From NCBI GenBank assembly GCA_030374765.1, contig JARGXX010000092.1:1178001-1242000 (forward strand): 64,000 nucleotides of DNA. Direction: 5' to 3'. Every line of letters begins with the position of its first letter. Positions within the stretch are counted from its first letter, which is position 1. Under the pieces are notes generated by a model that was given only the letters and a program-made list of their open reading frames with translations, was not told the origin of the DNA and searched no databases. This stretch comes from Agarophyton chilense (lineage: Eukaryota > Rhodophyta > Florideophyceae > Gracilariales > Gracilariaceae). A program made the translations under genes and the position numbers. This document shows, piece by piece, positions 10,300 to 20,900 of this stretch.

Positions 10300-11341
10300 T
10301 TCATTATTGCGAAAAAAGTTATGCTGTCTACAACAAACTGTTACAATTGTTTCATTCATCGCAACAGGCCATCTCAAATGCCTACAAAGAACACATCATC
10401 TCTGTACAAGTAGCTTAAAGCTTTGCTCGATAGATGTACGGGCAGAAGAAGGCCAATGGTTGAATTAGCCTTGGGATGTGCTTAACGATCTTCCAGGCCA
10501 GGGAGTCAATAGTTTATTAGTACACGTAGAGGCGTTGTAGCCTGCAATCCAATATCCTGGAAGAAGTCCACTTTTTTTCTTCTGTGATTAGTTCGCTTAA
10601 GTACTTGGGTGAAGTGCATTGCTATATTGAATAGAGCAAAAATTAACAAGAAACAAACGTAAAACGATAGTTGGAGTCGCGCATAGCCTGCAAATTGAGG
10701 GTAAGAGACTCCTTTCGATTGTAGTATGTAGAAGCGTTTGCTACTTTGATGGTTTTACTTTTTTTGGTGGCGATTCCATCGAACGCTCTACAGCGCATGT
10801 ATAATGCACTTTCTTTGTTCCTGGAGAATACTCTGGACGCTCCTTGTATCCATTCCTCATCATCGTAAGGAAATCAGATGTTTAATGTAAGGTTAAGGGT
10901 TTCAATAGTTTTGTCAATGTATTAATACACTGTCGAAGATGACAGGTGGTTGGCTATTCCAATTTCAAGATATGGACCCCCAGCTAACCAGCTAAGTGTA
11001 CCAGATACACGTAATAAAGATGAGCTTTTCCTATATTTGCTGGTGTTCTCGATAAGGATTTTTCTGCTATTTTGAAAAAAAAATGAAGACATTCGATACA
11101 ATCGTTTGAATACTTTCGGGGGCTTTCCTGCAAGAACAGCTGCAAAGGAGATTAATTCTCCTGAAACACTACGCTCACCATGCCCATATGAGGTTGCTGC
11201 TGCTACAAGGACTGCAGATACTGCACCAGCTACGCATATTGTCGTCTTCTGTCGCTTCAAGAAAACCGCAGGCGTCACTGCCAGGAGAATTTCTCGTTTT
11301 ATTAGATGCTTCGACGCTCGATTCAACAGGAGAGACGCCAT
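10300..11341 (-). pseudogene. Harbinger transposase (DDE_Tnp_4 type), frameshifted
   Basis: Minus-strand translation gives ordered family blocks in different frames. VFKRLYRMS and then GTLSWLAGGPYLEIGIANHLSSSTVY-like sequence form the N-terminal DNA-binding region (about 11150-10922). Further on, YYNRKESLTLNLQAMRDSN with RFTF lies around 10740-10660, near the first catalytic Asp. The C-terminal block ARTSIEQSFKLLVQR...RWPVAMNETI ends near 10300. Several stops and frame changes interrupt it, so it is inactive. The order and the motifs are characteristic of PIF/Harbinger. Confidence 0.8.
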
Positions 11342-11908
11342 TATCTACCAAGATCTTGTCCCAAATCTATTTACTGTGATGCTGTCACATGTTAAAGTAA
11401 ACCAAGGACAGCTCTGCACTAGATGTTACCATTTGATACCTGAAAAGTATTGGAAAACCAGATATCCAACGGCTGAATTTGTAGACGATCATATGTTATA
11501 GCCCATACACATAAAATTTCTTTAGAACGGCCCTGAGTATTGTTACATTAGGTCTCTAAACCAATTACCGCCCAACTACGCAAACAGACAAGCATATCAC
11601 AGAAACTGACTGAATTCCAAAAAAGCTGTGTGCTTTAGTTACCCTTCCCGTATAGAAACATTTATATCGTTCGAAACTTTTTCTGAATGTTTTAATCGTT
11701 TTTTGTCGTTTACAACATTGAAAAAGAGTTCAGAAAACATCCTCCACAACAGAAAGCGTTCAAATTCAAAACAAACCTTTGAGGTAGTTCAAAATACTGC
11801 AGTAGACTCGACTCTCGGGCAGAGCTTAAACAGCTCAACGGCAACACCATGGGAGGGCCAAAATCGAAATGATGGTAATACTTTGAAAAAGTGACGCCCA
11901 ATAACGGC

Positions 11909-12118
11909 ATGAAAACAACACGTGCAAAATGCCGATATTGTCATAAAACAGGATCAGCAAACTCCGTCAATATCGACACTCATGAGCGTCATTGTACTGC
12001 ATATAAAAGCATTGCCGCGCTTATAAATACAGTGCGTTTCAAAAATATATCCCTTGACAAAAACCGGGGCCAAGAAAAACATTTGGTGTCCTGTAAAGCA
12101 CATAGTGCTTCTAAATAA
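11909..12118 (+). other. zinc-finger-like fragment, AT-rich
   Basis: A short frame (about 69 residues from ATG 11909) with CRYCHK followed by HERHC, spacing like a BED or C2HC finger, plus a basic context. A neighbouring frame 11628-11894 overlaps its start in another phase. Together they could be the N-terminus of a decayed transposase. Weak. Confidence 0.2.
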
Positions 12119-12881
12119 AAAAGTCCAAAACACTTTCAAAACTATCATGGCAGAGTACATTTTTCTATTTTTCCGAAAACAGACTCTAAACAATTAGAAC
12201 GTTGATTTACATAACATTATTATCCTTAAAGCATCTCTACTGCAGTAAAGGTATCCTGGATTTTAAAGCAGCGGAACAAAAATGCAAATCAACCGAAAAA
12301 AACAAAATCTACTCTTTCCATTTTTCCTTTTGTTTCATATCAGGTTTTTCATCGGATCCTCAAATAGAAATCTAAACAGTTTTTATTGAAATGAAGCGAT
12401 ATACCAGTATAGCTTTTCTAATTCGATGGCGAAGGAATTCATTGGCACCTGATGCCCATTCCCGAACACAACCATTTTTGCACATTATCTTCTTATTGAA
12501 ATCTTCATAACTTCTATTCTCATCCATTAGCTCAGTAAAGTAAGTCGCAAGAAGAAATAAGACCTGTTTGAAAAAAGAATGCTATGGAAGGAATTTGTTG
12601 CAGCATCTGCAAATTTCGTAGTAGGGGTTTATCAAACACTGTGGTACTCCACTGATGACTGCAGAAGTCTCGATTCAGTGAGCATCCACCAGAATAACCG
12701 CGAAGAGCGGGTGTTGCCTTACGAGCGACGGTTCTTAGATAAGAAGACAGTGTGCGGAAAGCGACCAGGTGTGCTTGCAAATTGGAAAAAATACTTGTAT
12801 TCACGAAGCGGATGTCCAGATGCGGCGGTAGTTAATGCACACGAGATCCGCTGGACAATCTTTGTGACAACACAAATAACC

Positions 12882-12886
<5 letters not shown>
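12119..12886. other. AT-rich intergenic stretch
   Basis: No supported gene. Small frames (for example 12579-12887) have no recognisable content. Confidence 0.35.

Positions 12887-12971
<85 letters not shown>
12887..12971 (+). repeat. (AC)n microsatellite
   Basis: About 42 uninterrupted AC dinucleotides. Read on the minus strand they give poly-(Cys-Val) frames, which are artefacts. Confidence 0.97.
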
Positions 12972-12976
<5 letters not shown>

Positions 12977-13650
12977 CTGTAGAAAAAATGCGGTAAACGC
13001 GCAACAGTAAAGAGTTAAGTGCAATGCCCTTGAAGGGGGTTTCTTCCCAGGACTTAGAAATATCGCTCGCTTGAGGACTAGCGTGGTCTATGACAAGCTA
13101 TACCGCTATTGCGTGCCGACGGCCGGTTAGGACCGGAAGTGCACACTGGTGGAACACGTAGACTGCACGGATGCCGACGCTCGAGTGCGAGGCATGCCAC
13201 ACGTGGCCCGGATTCTACCTAATGGTTGGTATTATTTAGTATTTTCTAGTATTTATTTAGCTACGCTATCGCTATTTAGTGTTTATTTTTCGGGCGCGCG
13301 CCCACTGTCAGGGGCCGCGCGCCACACTACTTAGGAGGTTGAGCACTGCTCCCCAGTAAACACCCTCTTGGGAGATTCCGAAAGGAGGGGGTCTTGGCTC
13401 TGAACTTTTCGCCTTCGGCGCGTCTTCACCGCATACTGCGTGAGCGCCCGTTGCACGTTCGTTCATCCACCCCCCTGTCGAATAGAGTGCTACCACCAAC
13501 GAGGGTCCATATTTAATCGCCGACACTTGTCGTAGTCTCGCCCTTGTATAGGGTTTCGCCCCCGTTTTCCTCTTGTTCTCCTTTTTGGCTCTCGTGAGTG
13601 GCCGCCTCACTCACCCCGCTCGTCCCCCTCATACGAGTGCTTCCTCGCTC
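12972..13650. other. mixed non-coding sequence before the solo LTR
   Basis: No gene recognised. Around 13290-13325 a GC-rich stretch contains cccactgtcaggg, which also occurs inside the 916-bp LTR family, so this could be part of an older related LTR. The last five bases (cgctc, 13646-13650) are the target duplication of the solo LTR that follows. Confidence 0.4.
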
Positions 13651-14566
13651 TGTGGAGCAAAACCCGGCGACGGGAAGTGCTCTCAAGGTGTTCGAAGCCT
13701 TGCTCCCTGGGGGAGGCAGACTCAGAGACAGAGCCCTCCGTTCCACCCGTAGTGTGGGGTGTAACTCCAACGGGGGATTCCGGCAGTACCGACGGAGGTG
13801 AGGGGTAGAAACCGTTGGATCGGGAATGGGTATGGGTGTCCCAAAGAATGAAGAAAATCCGGCGAAGAGGAAAAACGGGGCGAGGGTTGGGCACTAACAG
13901 GCACCGGACCAGAGAACCAGAAAAGGGGCGAAACAACAAAAGAAACCCAATACAGGGGCAAAAACCTGTCCTCGAAAGGAAACACAAAAAGCACGCAACA
14001 AGTAAGCAGAACCCCCTCGGGGTATCGTGCACGCAGGTCGTCTTAGCGGTCCCAAGGGGGTGGTTGCACGGAACCCAAACGTGGGCACTCTCCAAGTGGA
14101 GTCGTGTCCCTACGCAGGCGTTGCTAACCAGACCCCGTTCCGGGTTGTAAGGCCGAAACGATGGCGACGAAGAACCTCTAAAGGTATCGAAGATCAACCT
14201 TGGTTTCCATTTACTTTGAGCTTCGGACGGTCGGATCTCGTCTCCCTAAGTAGGGCCCACTAACTAAACTCTAAAGTAGTGCACACCTGCTGAGGGCCAT
14301 ACACGTGGAGATCCCACTGTCAGGGCCCAAAAATCCAACGTTCAAACAAATATCCGAAAAATCGGTGCCAAAATTAAGCCACGTGTATCACAGGGCCAAT
14401 CCAACCATGGGCCATCCGAATTTTCACTTCATCGGCGAATTCTAACCAGAAAACAGTGCCACCTCAGCACACCTTAGAGGGGATCATAGTCATAACCCTC
14501 GGAGGGTTCAATCCTCATTCTATGAGTTGCATCTTCAAGTATCCTCTGACTGGGCGTTGCTCTACA
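13651..14566 (-). mobile_element. solo LTR of element 1 family, inverted
   Basis: A 916-bp copy of the element 1 LTR in minus orientation: it begins TGTGGAGCAAAACC (complement of the LTR end) and ends GCAACG-type sequence closing in TCTACA. It is flanked by a perfect 5-bp duplication CGCTC (13646-13650 and 14567-14571), so it is a separate insertion reduced to one LTR by recombination. Long frames inside it (for example 13607-14197 minus) also occur in the other two LTR copies and are not genes. Confidence 0.93.
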
Positions 14567-14740
14567 CGCTCTTTTTCCGACAATCTCCGTGATACCGCTC
14601 TGCCTAGGATTGGTCACACCCCGGACTGTTCCGTGCTCACCTAAACACTCTAGGTATATCCCGTCGGATTGGCCTCGGTCTTACACCCGACTCCATCGTG
14701 CCTTTCCAGAGTGGCTCTGTTTCTGTGCTTCGCTGGGACG

Positions 14741-15656
14741 TGTAGAGGAACGACCAGTTAGGGGATACTTGAAGATGCAACTCATAGAATGAGGATTGAA
14801 CCCTCCGAGGGTTATGACTATGATCCCCTCTAAGGTGTGCTGAGGTGGCACTGTTTTCTGGTTAGAATTCGCCGATGAAGTGAAAATTCGGATGGCCCAT
14901 GGTTGGATTGGCCCCGTGATACACGTGGCTTAATTTTGGCACCGATTTTTCGGATATTTGTTAGAACGTTGGATTTTTGGGCCCTGACAGTGGGATCTCC
15001 ACGTGTATGGCCCTCAGCAGGTGTGCACTACTGTAGAGTTTAGTTAGTGGGCCCTTCTTAGGGAGACGAGATCTGACAGTCCGAAGCTCAAAGTAAATGG
15101 TAACCAAGGTTGGTCTTCGATACCTTTAGAGGTTCTTCGTCGCCATCGTTTCGGCCTTACAACCCGGAACGGGCTCTGGTTAGCAACGCCTGCGTAGGGA
15201 CACGACTCCACTTGGAGAGTGCCCACGTTTGGGTTCCGTGCAACCACCCCCTTGGGACCGCTAAGACGACCTGCGTGCACGATACCCCGTGGGGGTTCTG
15301 CTTACTTGTTGCGTGCTTTTTGTGTTTCCTTTCGAGGACAGGTTTTTGCCCCTGTATTGGGTTTCTTTTGTTGTTTCGCCCCTTTTCTGGTTCTCGGGTC
15401 CGGTGCCTGTTAGTGCCCGACCCTCGCCCCGTTTTTCCTCTTCGCCGGATTTTCCCCATTCTTTGGGATACCCATACCCATTCCCGACCCAACGGTTTCT
15501 ACCCCTCACCTCCGTCGGTACTGCCGGAATCTCCCGTGGGAGTTACACCCCACACTACGGGTGGAACGGAGGGCTCTGTCTCTGAGTCTGCCTCCCTCAG
15601 GGAGCAAGGCTTCGAACACCTTGAGAGCACTTCCCGTCGCCGGGTTTTGCTCCACA
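14741..15656 (+). repeat. 5' LTR of element 1
   Basis: Starts TGTAGAGGAACG and ends GCTCCACA. Nearly identical to 25626-26541 and, inverted, to 13651-14566. Together with the inverted solo LTR only 174 bases away it forms a very large hairpin-capable inverted repeat. Confidence 0.95.
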
Positions 15657-15658
15657 AG

Positions 15659-15676
15659 TGGTCTCCCGACTTAGAA
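15659..15676 (+). other. primer-binding site of element 1
   Basis: TGGTCTCCCGACTTAGAA begins two bases after the LTR. It starts with TGG, the complement of tRNA CCA. Element 2 carries TGGTCTCCCGACTTACAA in the same position, which supports the call strongly. I cannot assign the tRNA; its 3' end should read TAAGTCGGGAGACCA. Confidence 0.8.
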
Positions 15677-15883
15677 TCCATTCTCGGACTTTTGGGTTGG
15701 TCATCCACGTGTCGGAATATCTCTTGGAAGAGGAAGCACCGTCATGAAGATTTGTTGTAGTGGTCCCCTTTGGAAAGGGTGGAATTGGTTTTTATTTTTG
15801 TTTTGTGTTACGTCATCCGTTCTCCGGGAATCTCGTGATCGAATTTCATCGTTACCCCGAATCGTCGGTGTCGTGTCTGCAGC

Positions 15884-17914
15884 ATGTCGCCCCCTACCCG
15901 TGGTTCCAGGACTGGATCGAACCGTCAAGCGAATTCAGTGCCCCCGGCCCCGCCTAGGACGAGGAGCTCAATTCCCGAAGATCGGAACGATTCCGGTATC
16001 GATCCGAACACTCGGAGAGCACCCTCAGTGGTTTCAGGTCCTCGAGAGGTCGTGGCTGTGGGCCCAGCTCCAGTGGTGGAGACCCCCTCAGCAGCACCCC
16101 GAAGTCGGGCCGACCCTGAATTACAGCGCCTGGAGACTCGAATAGATATCGCCAACGCGGCTCACGTCGAGCTCCTTCAGGAGGTTTCTACCCTCCGCTG
16201 CAAGGTGGAGGACGCCCAGGAGCGGGGAGTCGCCGATGACCTTCGTACCCTGAGGAGGGATGTGAACTCCCTTTTGGAAAGCTTTGGTACCCCTCGGGTC
16301 TTTGTCCAGGAGTACCGGAGCCTCGTGGAGGAACACCGCGTGCAAGCGGAACGCTTCCGAGCTCGGCTGGACACCCTCGAGGCCATTATCCGTATGGACG
16401 GAGACACAGAAGCCTCGAAGGATAAACCCGACGTTTCGGAAGACGAAGAACACCGCTCCGCTAAACGGGACCGCCGCAAGTCCAAGAAGAGGGTTCACTT
16501 CCAAGAGGATTTATCGGATTCCGATCCCAATCGCTCGTCATCGAGTTCGTCCTCCGAATCTTCGGATAGTGAAGATGGACGCCGGTCATCCCGGGCGACT
16601 CGGTTGAAGGCTACTTACACCTCTCAAGGGGCAATCCGTACCCGGAAGAAGGGTGGGAAACACCTTGGATTAAGGGAGCTGAAGCCAACGAATCCTCTCT
16701 ATCGGAAGCTGCTATCGTACCGCTATTACCGGTTGGATAACCCTTCGGGAGATCGAACATCCCGCGGAACGGGTAAGGTTAAGGACTACATCAAAAGGCT
16801 GAGCATCACCCTACAGAAGAGGAAGTTCACAGGGACAGACCCAATTCTGGTGCTCGATTTCCTTGCGAGGTTCGTCCAGGAGGCTGACATCCTCGGTATG
16901 AGTGAATCGCAAGCGTATCTTGCATTACCCTATTTCTTAAAGGGGATGGCTGAAGACCAGTTCAACTCCGTCCGTGGATCATCCCAAGCCTCGGAAAGGG
17001 GAGTCACGTGCTGGCCCGAAGCGGTGCGGTACCTCTTGAGGTCGTACGCTACTGGAAATGCGATTCAGGAAGCAATCCTTGCATTTAGGGATACGCGGCA
17101 GAAGCCGATGGAAACCGAAACGGTGTATTCAACTCGCTTGAATAAAGCGTTTCACCGATGCGGGAATGTATTCCCCGCCTACGAGAGATGCTCCATGTTT
17201 GTGGATGGTTTGGACCCCTCGATAAGGGCATTGGTTGCCCGACATCGGGAAGAGAAGCGCAAGCTGACCTACTTGGAACTGGTTCAGTACGCCCAGGCTG
17301 AGGGGGATACTCTCCGTGCCCGGCAGAACCGAAAGAGTCGGCCGACACGTGCACTCCTCGCCGATGGAGGTAACTCGTCTTTGTCACTCGCAGGAGGCCC
17401 TGCCCCTGTGGGGGTCAATGACAACATTCACTTCATGGGAAGTAACCCCGAATCTATGGGTACGTCTGAGTTGCCGTCGATATCCGCTCCGACTACGGAT
17501 GAAGACCCTGCGCTCTATACCCAAGGACGGAGGGTGCCAGCCGCATTGCTACCTTTTGCGAATACCGCTGCTCGGTTCTCTCGCCCCGGATGGAGGGATA
17601 CAGCACCACGTCACGTGAAATCACGTCCACAACCGAACCCGGCAGAGCTGATTTGCTATTTGTGTTACCTCCGTGGTCACAAAGCACCAGACTGCACATT
17701 TCCCCTGCGGGAGGGTTCACGAATTATCGCTCAGTACGAGGCTCTGACCCCTGAGGAGAAAGCTCGAGTCCCGAGTAGGTCCTATGAGGAACAAAGGATA
17801 CTCCGAGCTCACCTTACTGACAGGGATACAGAACTTGTACCCGCGAACGGGGAACAACCGGTCCCCTTCGAGGCAGCTGCACCGAATTCGGTGGGGTCCG
17901 CTTCGAAAAACTAA
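15884..17914 (+). CDS. gag: Gag polyprotein of element 1
   Basis: Structural protein that assembles the virus-like particle and binds the RNA; 676 residues from ATG 15884. Seen in order: a Pro/Arg/Ser-rich start; a coiled coil about residues 75-165 (LETRIDIANAAHVELLQEVS onward); an acidic Ser-rich linker (SSSSSSSESSDSEDGRR); a retrotransposon-gag domain about residues 300-480 (FTGTDPILVLDFLARFVQEA, later FHRCGNVFPAYERC); and a CX2CX4HX4C zinc knuckle CYLCYLRGHKAPDC at 17654-17695. The stop at 17912-17914 is preceded by CGAAAAAC. The pol frame lies at -1 and is already open from 17821, so a frameshift in this overlap is likely. Confidence 0.93.
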   Translation: MSPPTRGSRTGSNRQANSVPPAPPRTRSSIPEDRNDSGIDPNTRRAPSVVSGPREVVAVGPAPVVETPSAAPRSRADPELQRLETRIDIANAAHVELLQEVSTLRCKVEDAQERGVADDLRTLRRDVNSLLESFGTPRVFVQEYRSLVEEHRVQAERFRARLDTLEAIIRMDGDTEASKDKPDVSEDEEHRSAKRDRRKSKKRVHFQEDLSDSDPNRSSSSSSSESSDSEDGRRSSRATRLKATYTSQGAIRTRKKGGKHLGLRELKPTNPLYRKLLSYRYYRLDNPSGDRTSRGTGKVKDYIKRLSITLQKRKFTGTDPILVLDFLARFVQEADILGMSESQAYLALPYFLKGMAEDQFNSVRGSSQASERGVTCWPEAVRYLLRSYATGNAIQEAILAFRDTRQKPMETETVYSTRLNKAFHRCGNVFPAYERCSMFVDGLDPSIRALVARHREEKRKLTYLELVQYAQAEGDTLRARQNRKSRPTRALLADGGNSSLSLAGGPAPVGVNDNIHFMGSNPESMGTSELPSISAPTTDEDPALYTQGRRVPAALLPFANTAARFSRPGWRDTAPRHVKSRPQPNPAELICYLCYLRGHKAPDCTFPLREGSRIIAQYEALTPEEKARVPSRSYEEQRILRAHLTDRDTELVPANGEQPVPFEAAAPNSVGSASKN

Positions 17915-20900
17915 ACTTGGGAGTCTCCCCTGCGGGAGGGGGGTCTTCTAAGCCGGAGCTGAAGACGCCCGAGGCGCTCCAGCTTCGCTCCCCAGCTGTG
18001 ACTATCCTTTCAAGGAGAACGGCTGACACCGACGTTAACTCGGGATACTTTAGTGTCCTCCGTCGCCCGTGGATACGGTCCCGTAATCTCCGTATTCCGG
18101 ATCGAGTTATGGTAATGGCCAAGCGGAATTATAAAGTAATCGCCGACTTCGCCCCGTCCAACCAGGTTATGGTTCGTCAAATATCTGTCCTGGATACAGG
18201 AGCCGCTCCTAATTTAATTCATGTTGAATTGTTACCCCCGCTGCTCCGGGTTCAAGTTCGTACCGGTCCACGTTTGGATATCGCCGATGCGAACAACAAC
18301 CCGCTATGGACACTGGGTACAATTTCCCTCATGGTGAGGTTAGGCTCCTATCTCGTTCAGCTAGAGTTTATTGTATGCAAGTCACTTGCAGCACCAGTCA
18401 TACTGGGTTGTGACTTTTGCGACCGCTTCGTGGAAGCCATCTGTCCTCGGAATAGAACTGTGGAACTCGAAGACGGGTGTACGAGCCCAATCGATCGTAA
18501 ACCCTTACAGGGAGCAGCGCGAACACGCGTTCCTCTCCCTGTCGCGCAGGAATATGTGAAGAAGGACCCGGTGTCTACACGGGTAAAGGTTGCGAAGTCA
18601 GTGGCTATCCCGCCAGAAACCCAGGTTTGGGTCACAGTTGTTACCAAGAAAATTGGTGTGCATGTGGTACAACCGAACCCGTCTCTGTATACGCGGCGTC
18701 AACTCGCCCTTGCGAATGGGGTTGTCTCCGTGGAACCGGATAAACCTTTCAAGGTTTTGGTAGCGAACTTTGGAAAGACAACGCAGCATTTGGTCAAACA
18801 CCAGATCCTGGGTTCTGGTCTTCCACACCCGCATGCGGTCGTACCTACAAAGATCTCTATCGCAGAGGTCCTTGGTGTGGCGAACCCTAAGGAGGGGGAG
18901 GACACTGCCGAAATCGCGGAAGACGGTGAGCATACGACTGCAGCTCCACACGCTGAACGCTTTAAACCTCAGGAGGTTACGGCCCCTATCACAGGAGCAG
19001 ACCAGACGGATCCTGTTCAGGAATTGGAGAAATGGGATCTCAACCATGTACCCGCATCTCATCGGGAGAAGCTGAGGCACATGCTTCGTGAATTTACCCC
19101 CATGTGGGATGGTTCCCTTGGAACTATTGGGATTACAGAACACCGCATCGACTTGTTACCGAACACTCGGCCTATTGCCCAACCTTACAGGGCTGGACCG
19201 AAAGCTCGGGAAGAGGAGAAATCTCAGGTGGAGAAGATGCTTAAAGCGGGCGTAATTGAACTTGCCCAGTCCGCTTGGGCCTCACCCGTGGTGTTAGTTC
19301 CGAAACCGGATGGATCGTGGCGTTTCTGCATCGATTACAGACGCCTGAACGAGGTAACCATTAAGGATGTGTACCCGATCCCTCGGATGGACGAATACAT
19401 CGACTCCCTTGGGAGCGCTACTGTTTTCTCTACCCTGGACGCCAATTCGGGCTACTGGCCAGTCCCTATTAGGGAGGAAGATCGAGACAAAACGGCTTTC
19501 GTGTGTCATCAAGGACTTTTCCGATTTCGGAGGATGCCTTTTGGGTTGACAAACGCCCCCGCAATGTTTCAACGGGCGATAGACATTCTGTTGGCTCCCT
19601 TCAAGTGGAGGACGTGTCTAGTGTATTAAGACGACATTATTGTCTTCTCCAACAACCTGGATGACCACCTTGAACACGTCAGGGACGTAATGAAGATACT
19701 CCGCGACGCGGGAATCACCTTGAAACTCAAGAAGTGCGAGTTTTTCACCGATTCGGTTAAGTATCTGGGTCATATCACCCGTCCCGGACAGCATTCAATC
19801 GATGAAGTACGAGTGAAATCCTTGAAGGAAGCAAAACACCCGAAAACTCAAACGGAGTTGCGATCCTTCTTAGGTCTGTGTAACGTGTATCGCCGATTCG
19901 TCCCGAACTTTGCGGATATTGCCGCCCCCCTCAACAGGCTCCTGACGAAGGGACAACTAGTTGAACTGGAACCTTTTGGCGACGCGGAAGCGTCTGCCTT
20001 CACGGCACTGGTGAATGCCGTGACATCACCGCCAATCTTGGCTCTACCCAATCCTGGGCTCCCTCACGAAGTGGACACCGATGCTAGTGCAAACCAAGTA
20101 GGGTGTGCACTGTTCCAATCCTCTGAGGATGGTGAACGTCACCCTATTGGGTATTGGTCACGTTCCCTGAATGTCCATGAATGGAACTACTCGGTCTCCG
20201 AGAAAGAATGTTTAGCCGTTGTGTGGGCCTTAGCTACACTTCGCCCCTATCTGATGGGTACTCGTTTCAAAGTCCATACGGACCACGCATGTTTGCGTTG
20301 GCTCCTGGAGATCTCCGAACCCTCGGGCCGCCTTATGCGCTGGCGTCTCCGACTGTCGGAATTCGACTTTGAGATCCTGTACAAGAAAGGAAAGCTGAAC
20401 ACTCAGGCTGATGCACTATCCCGCTTGGGAACCACAGCGGAAACGGAACCCTACGAGGACGATGACATCCCATGTTTTATGGTATCGGACTTCGAGGGAG
20501 GAGCTCAACCGCTGACGGATGATGTTTGTGACGATATACTCGTCAACGAGAGTCTGGATTCGCCGACCGGCTCTTTTATACCTATCTCTCCAGAGGTGAT
20601 GATACGCGAGCAACAGCTCGACCCATTCTGTACACGGATTCGGGCTCGCCTCAACGGAGGATTTCAGTTACCTTTCGAGGACGACGATCAGGGTTACCTA
20701 ATCAGGACCGTTGGACCTCGCCCGAGGATAGTGGTGCCGCACACCCTACAACAGAGGGTATTACACCTCACTCACTATGTGAAGGTTGGCGCCCACCCCT
20801 GGGGAAGAAAACTGTACCTCACGTTGAGAAGGGACTTTTACTGGCCGGCAATGGCATTCGATTGTTACGCCGTCAGACGGGCCTGCGCCAATTGCGCCAA

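Larger units (their letters stand above)
8452..11533 (-). mobile_element. PIF/Harbinger DNA transposon, decayed (Harbinger 1)
   Basis: Both ends carry matching terminal inverted repeats. The left starts GGGCCGTTCCAAACAA at 8452; the right, read on the minus strand from 11533, starts GGGCCGTTCTAAAGAA, and similarity continues to about 26 bases. A 3-bp direct duplication TGA flanks both ends (8449-8451 and 11534-11536). Three-base duplications and GGGCC-type ends are usual for PIF/Harbinger. Inside are a broken minus-strand transposase and plus-strand frames that may be the element's second protein. AT-rich compared with the neighbouring genes. Confidence 0.85.

Noticed and set aside
12719..13024. 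Poly-(Cys-Val) frames
   Set aside because: Translation of the (AC)n microsatellite.
13607..14197. Recurring ~200-residue frame also at 15110-15760 and 25995-26687
   Set aside because: It lies wholly in the three copies of the 916-bp LTR and is conserved only because the LTR is.
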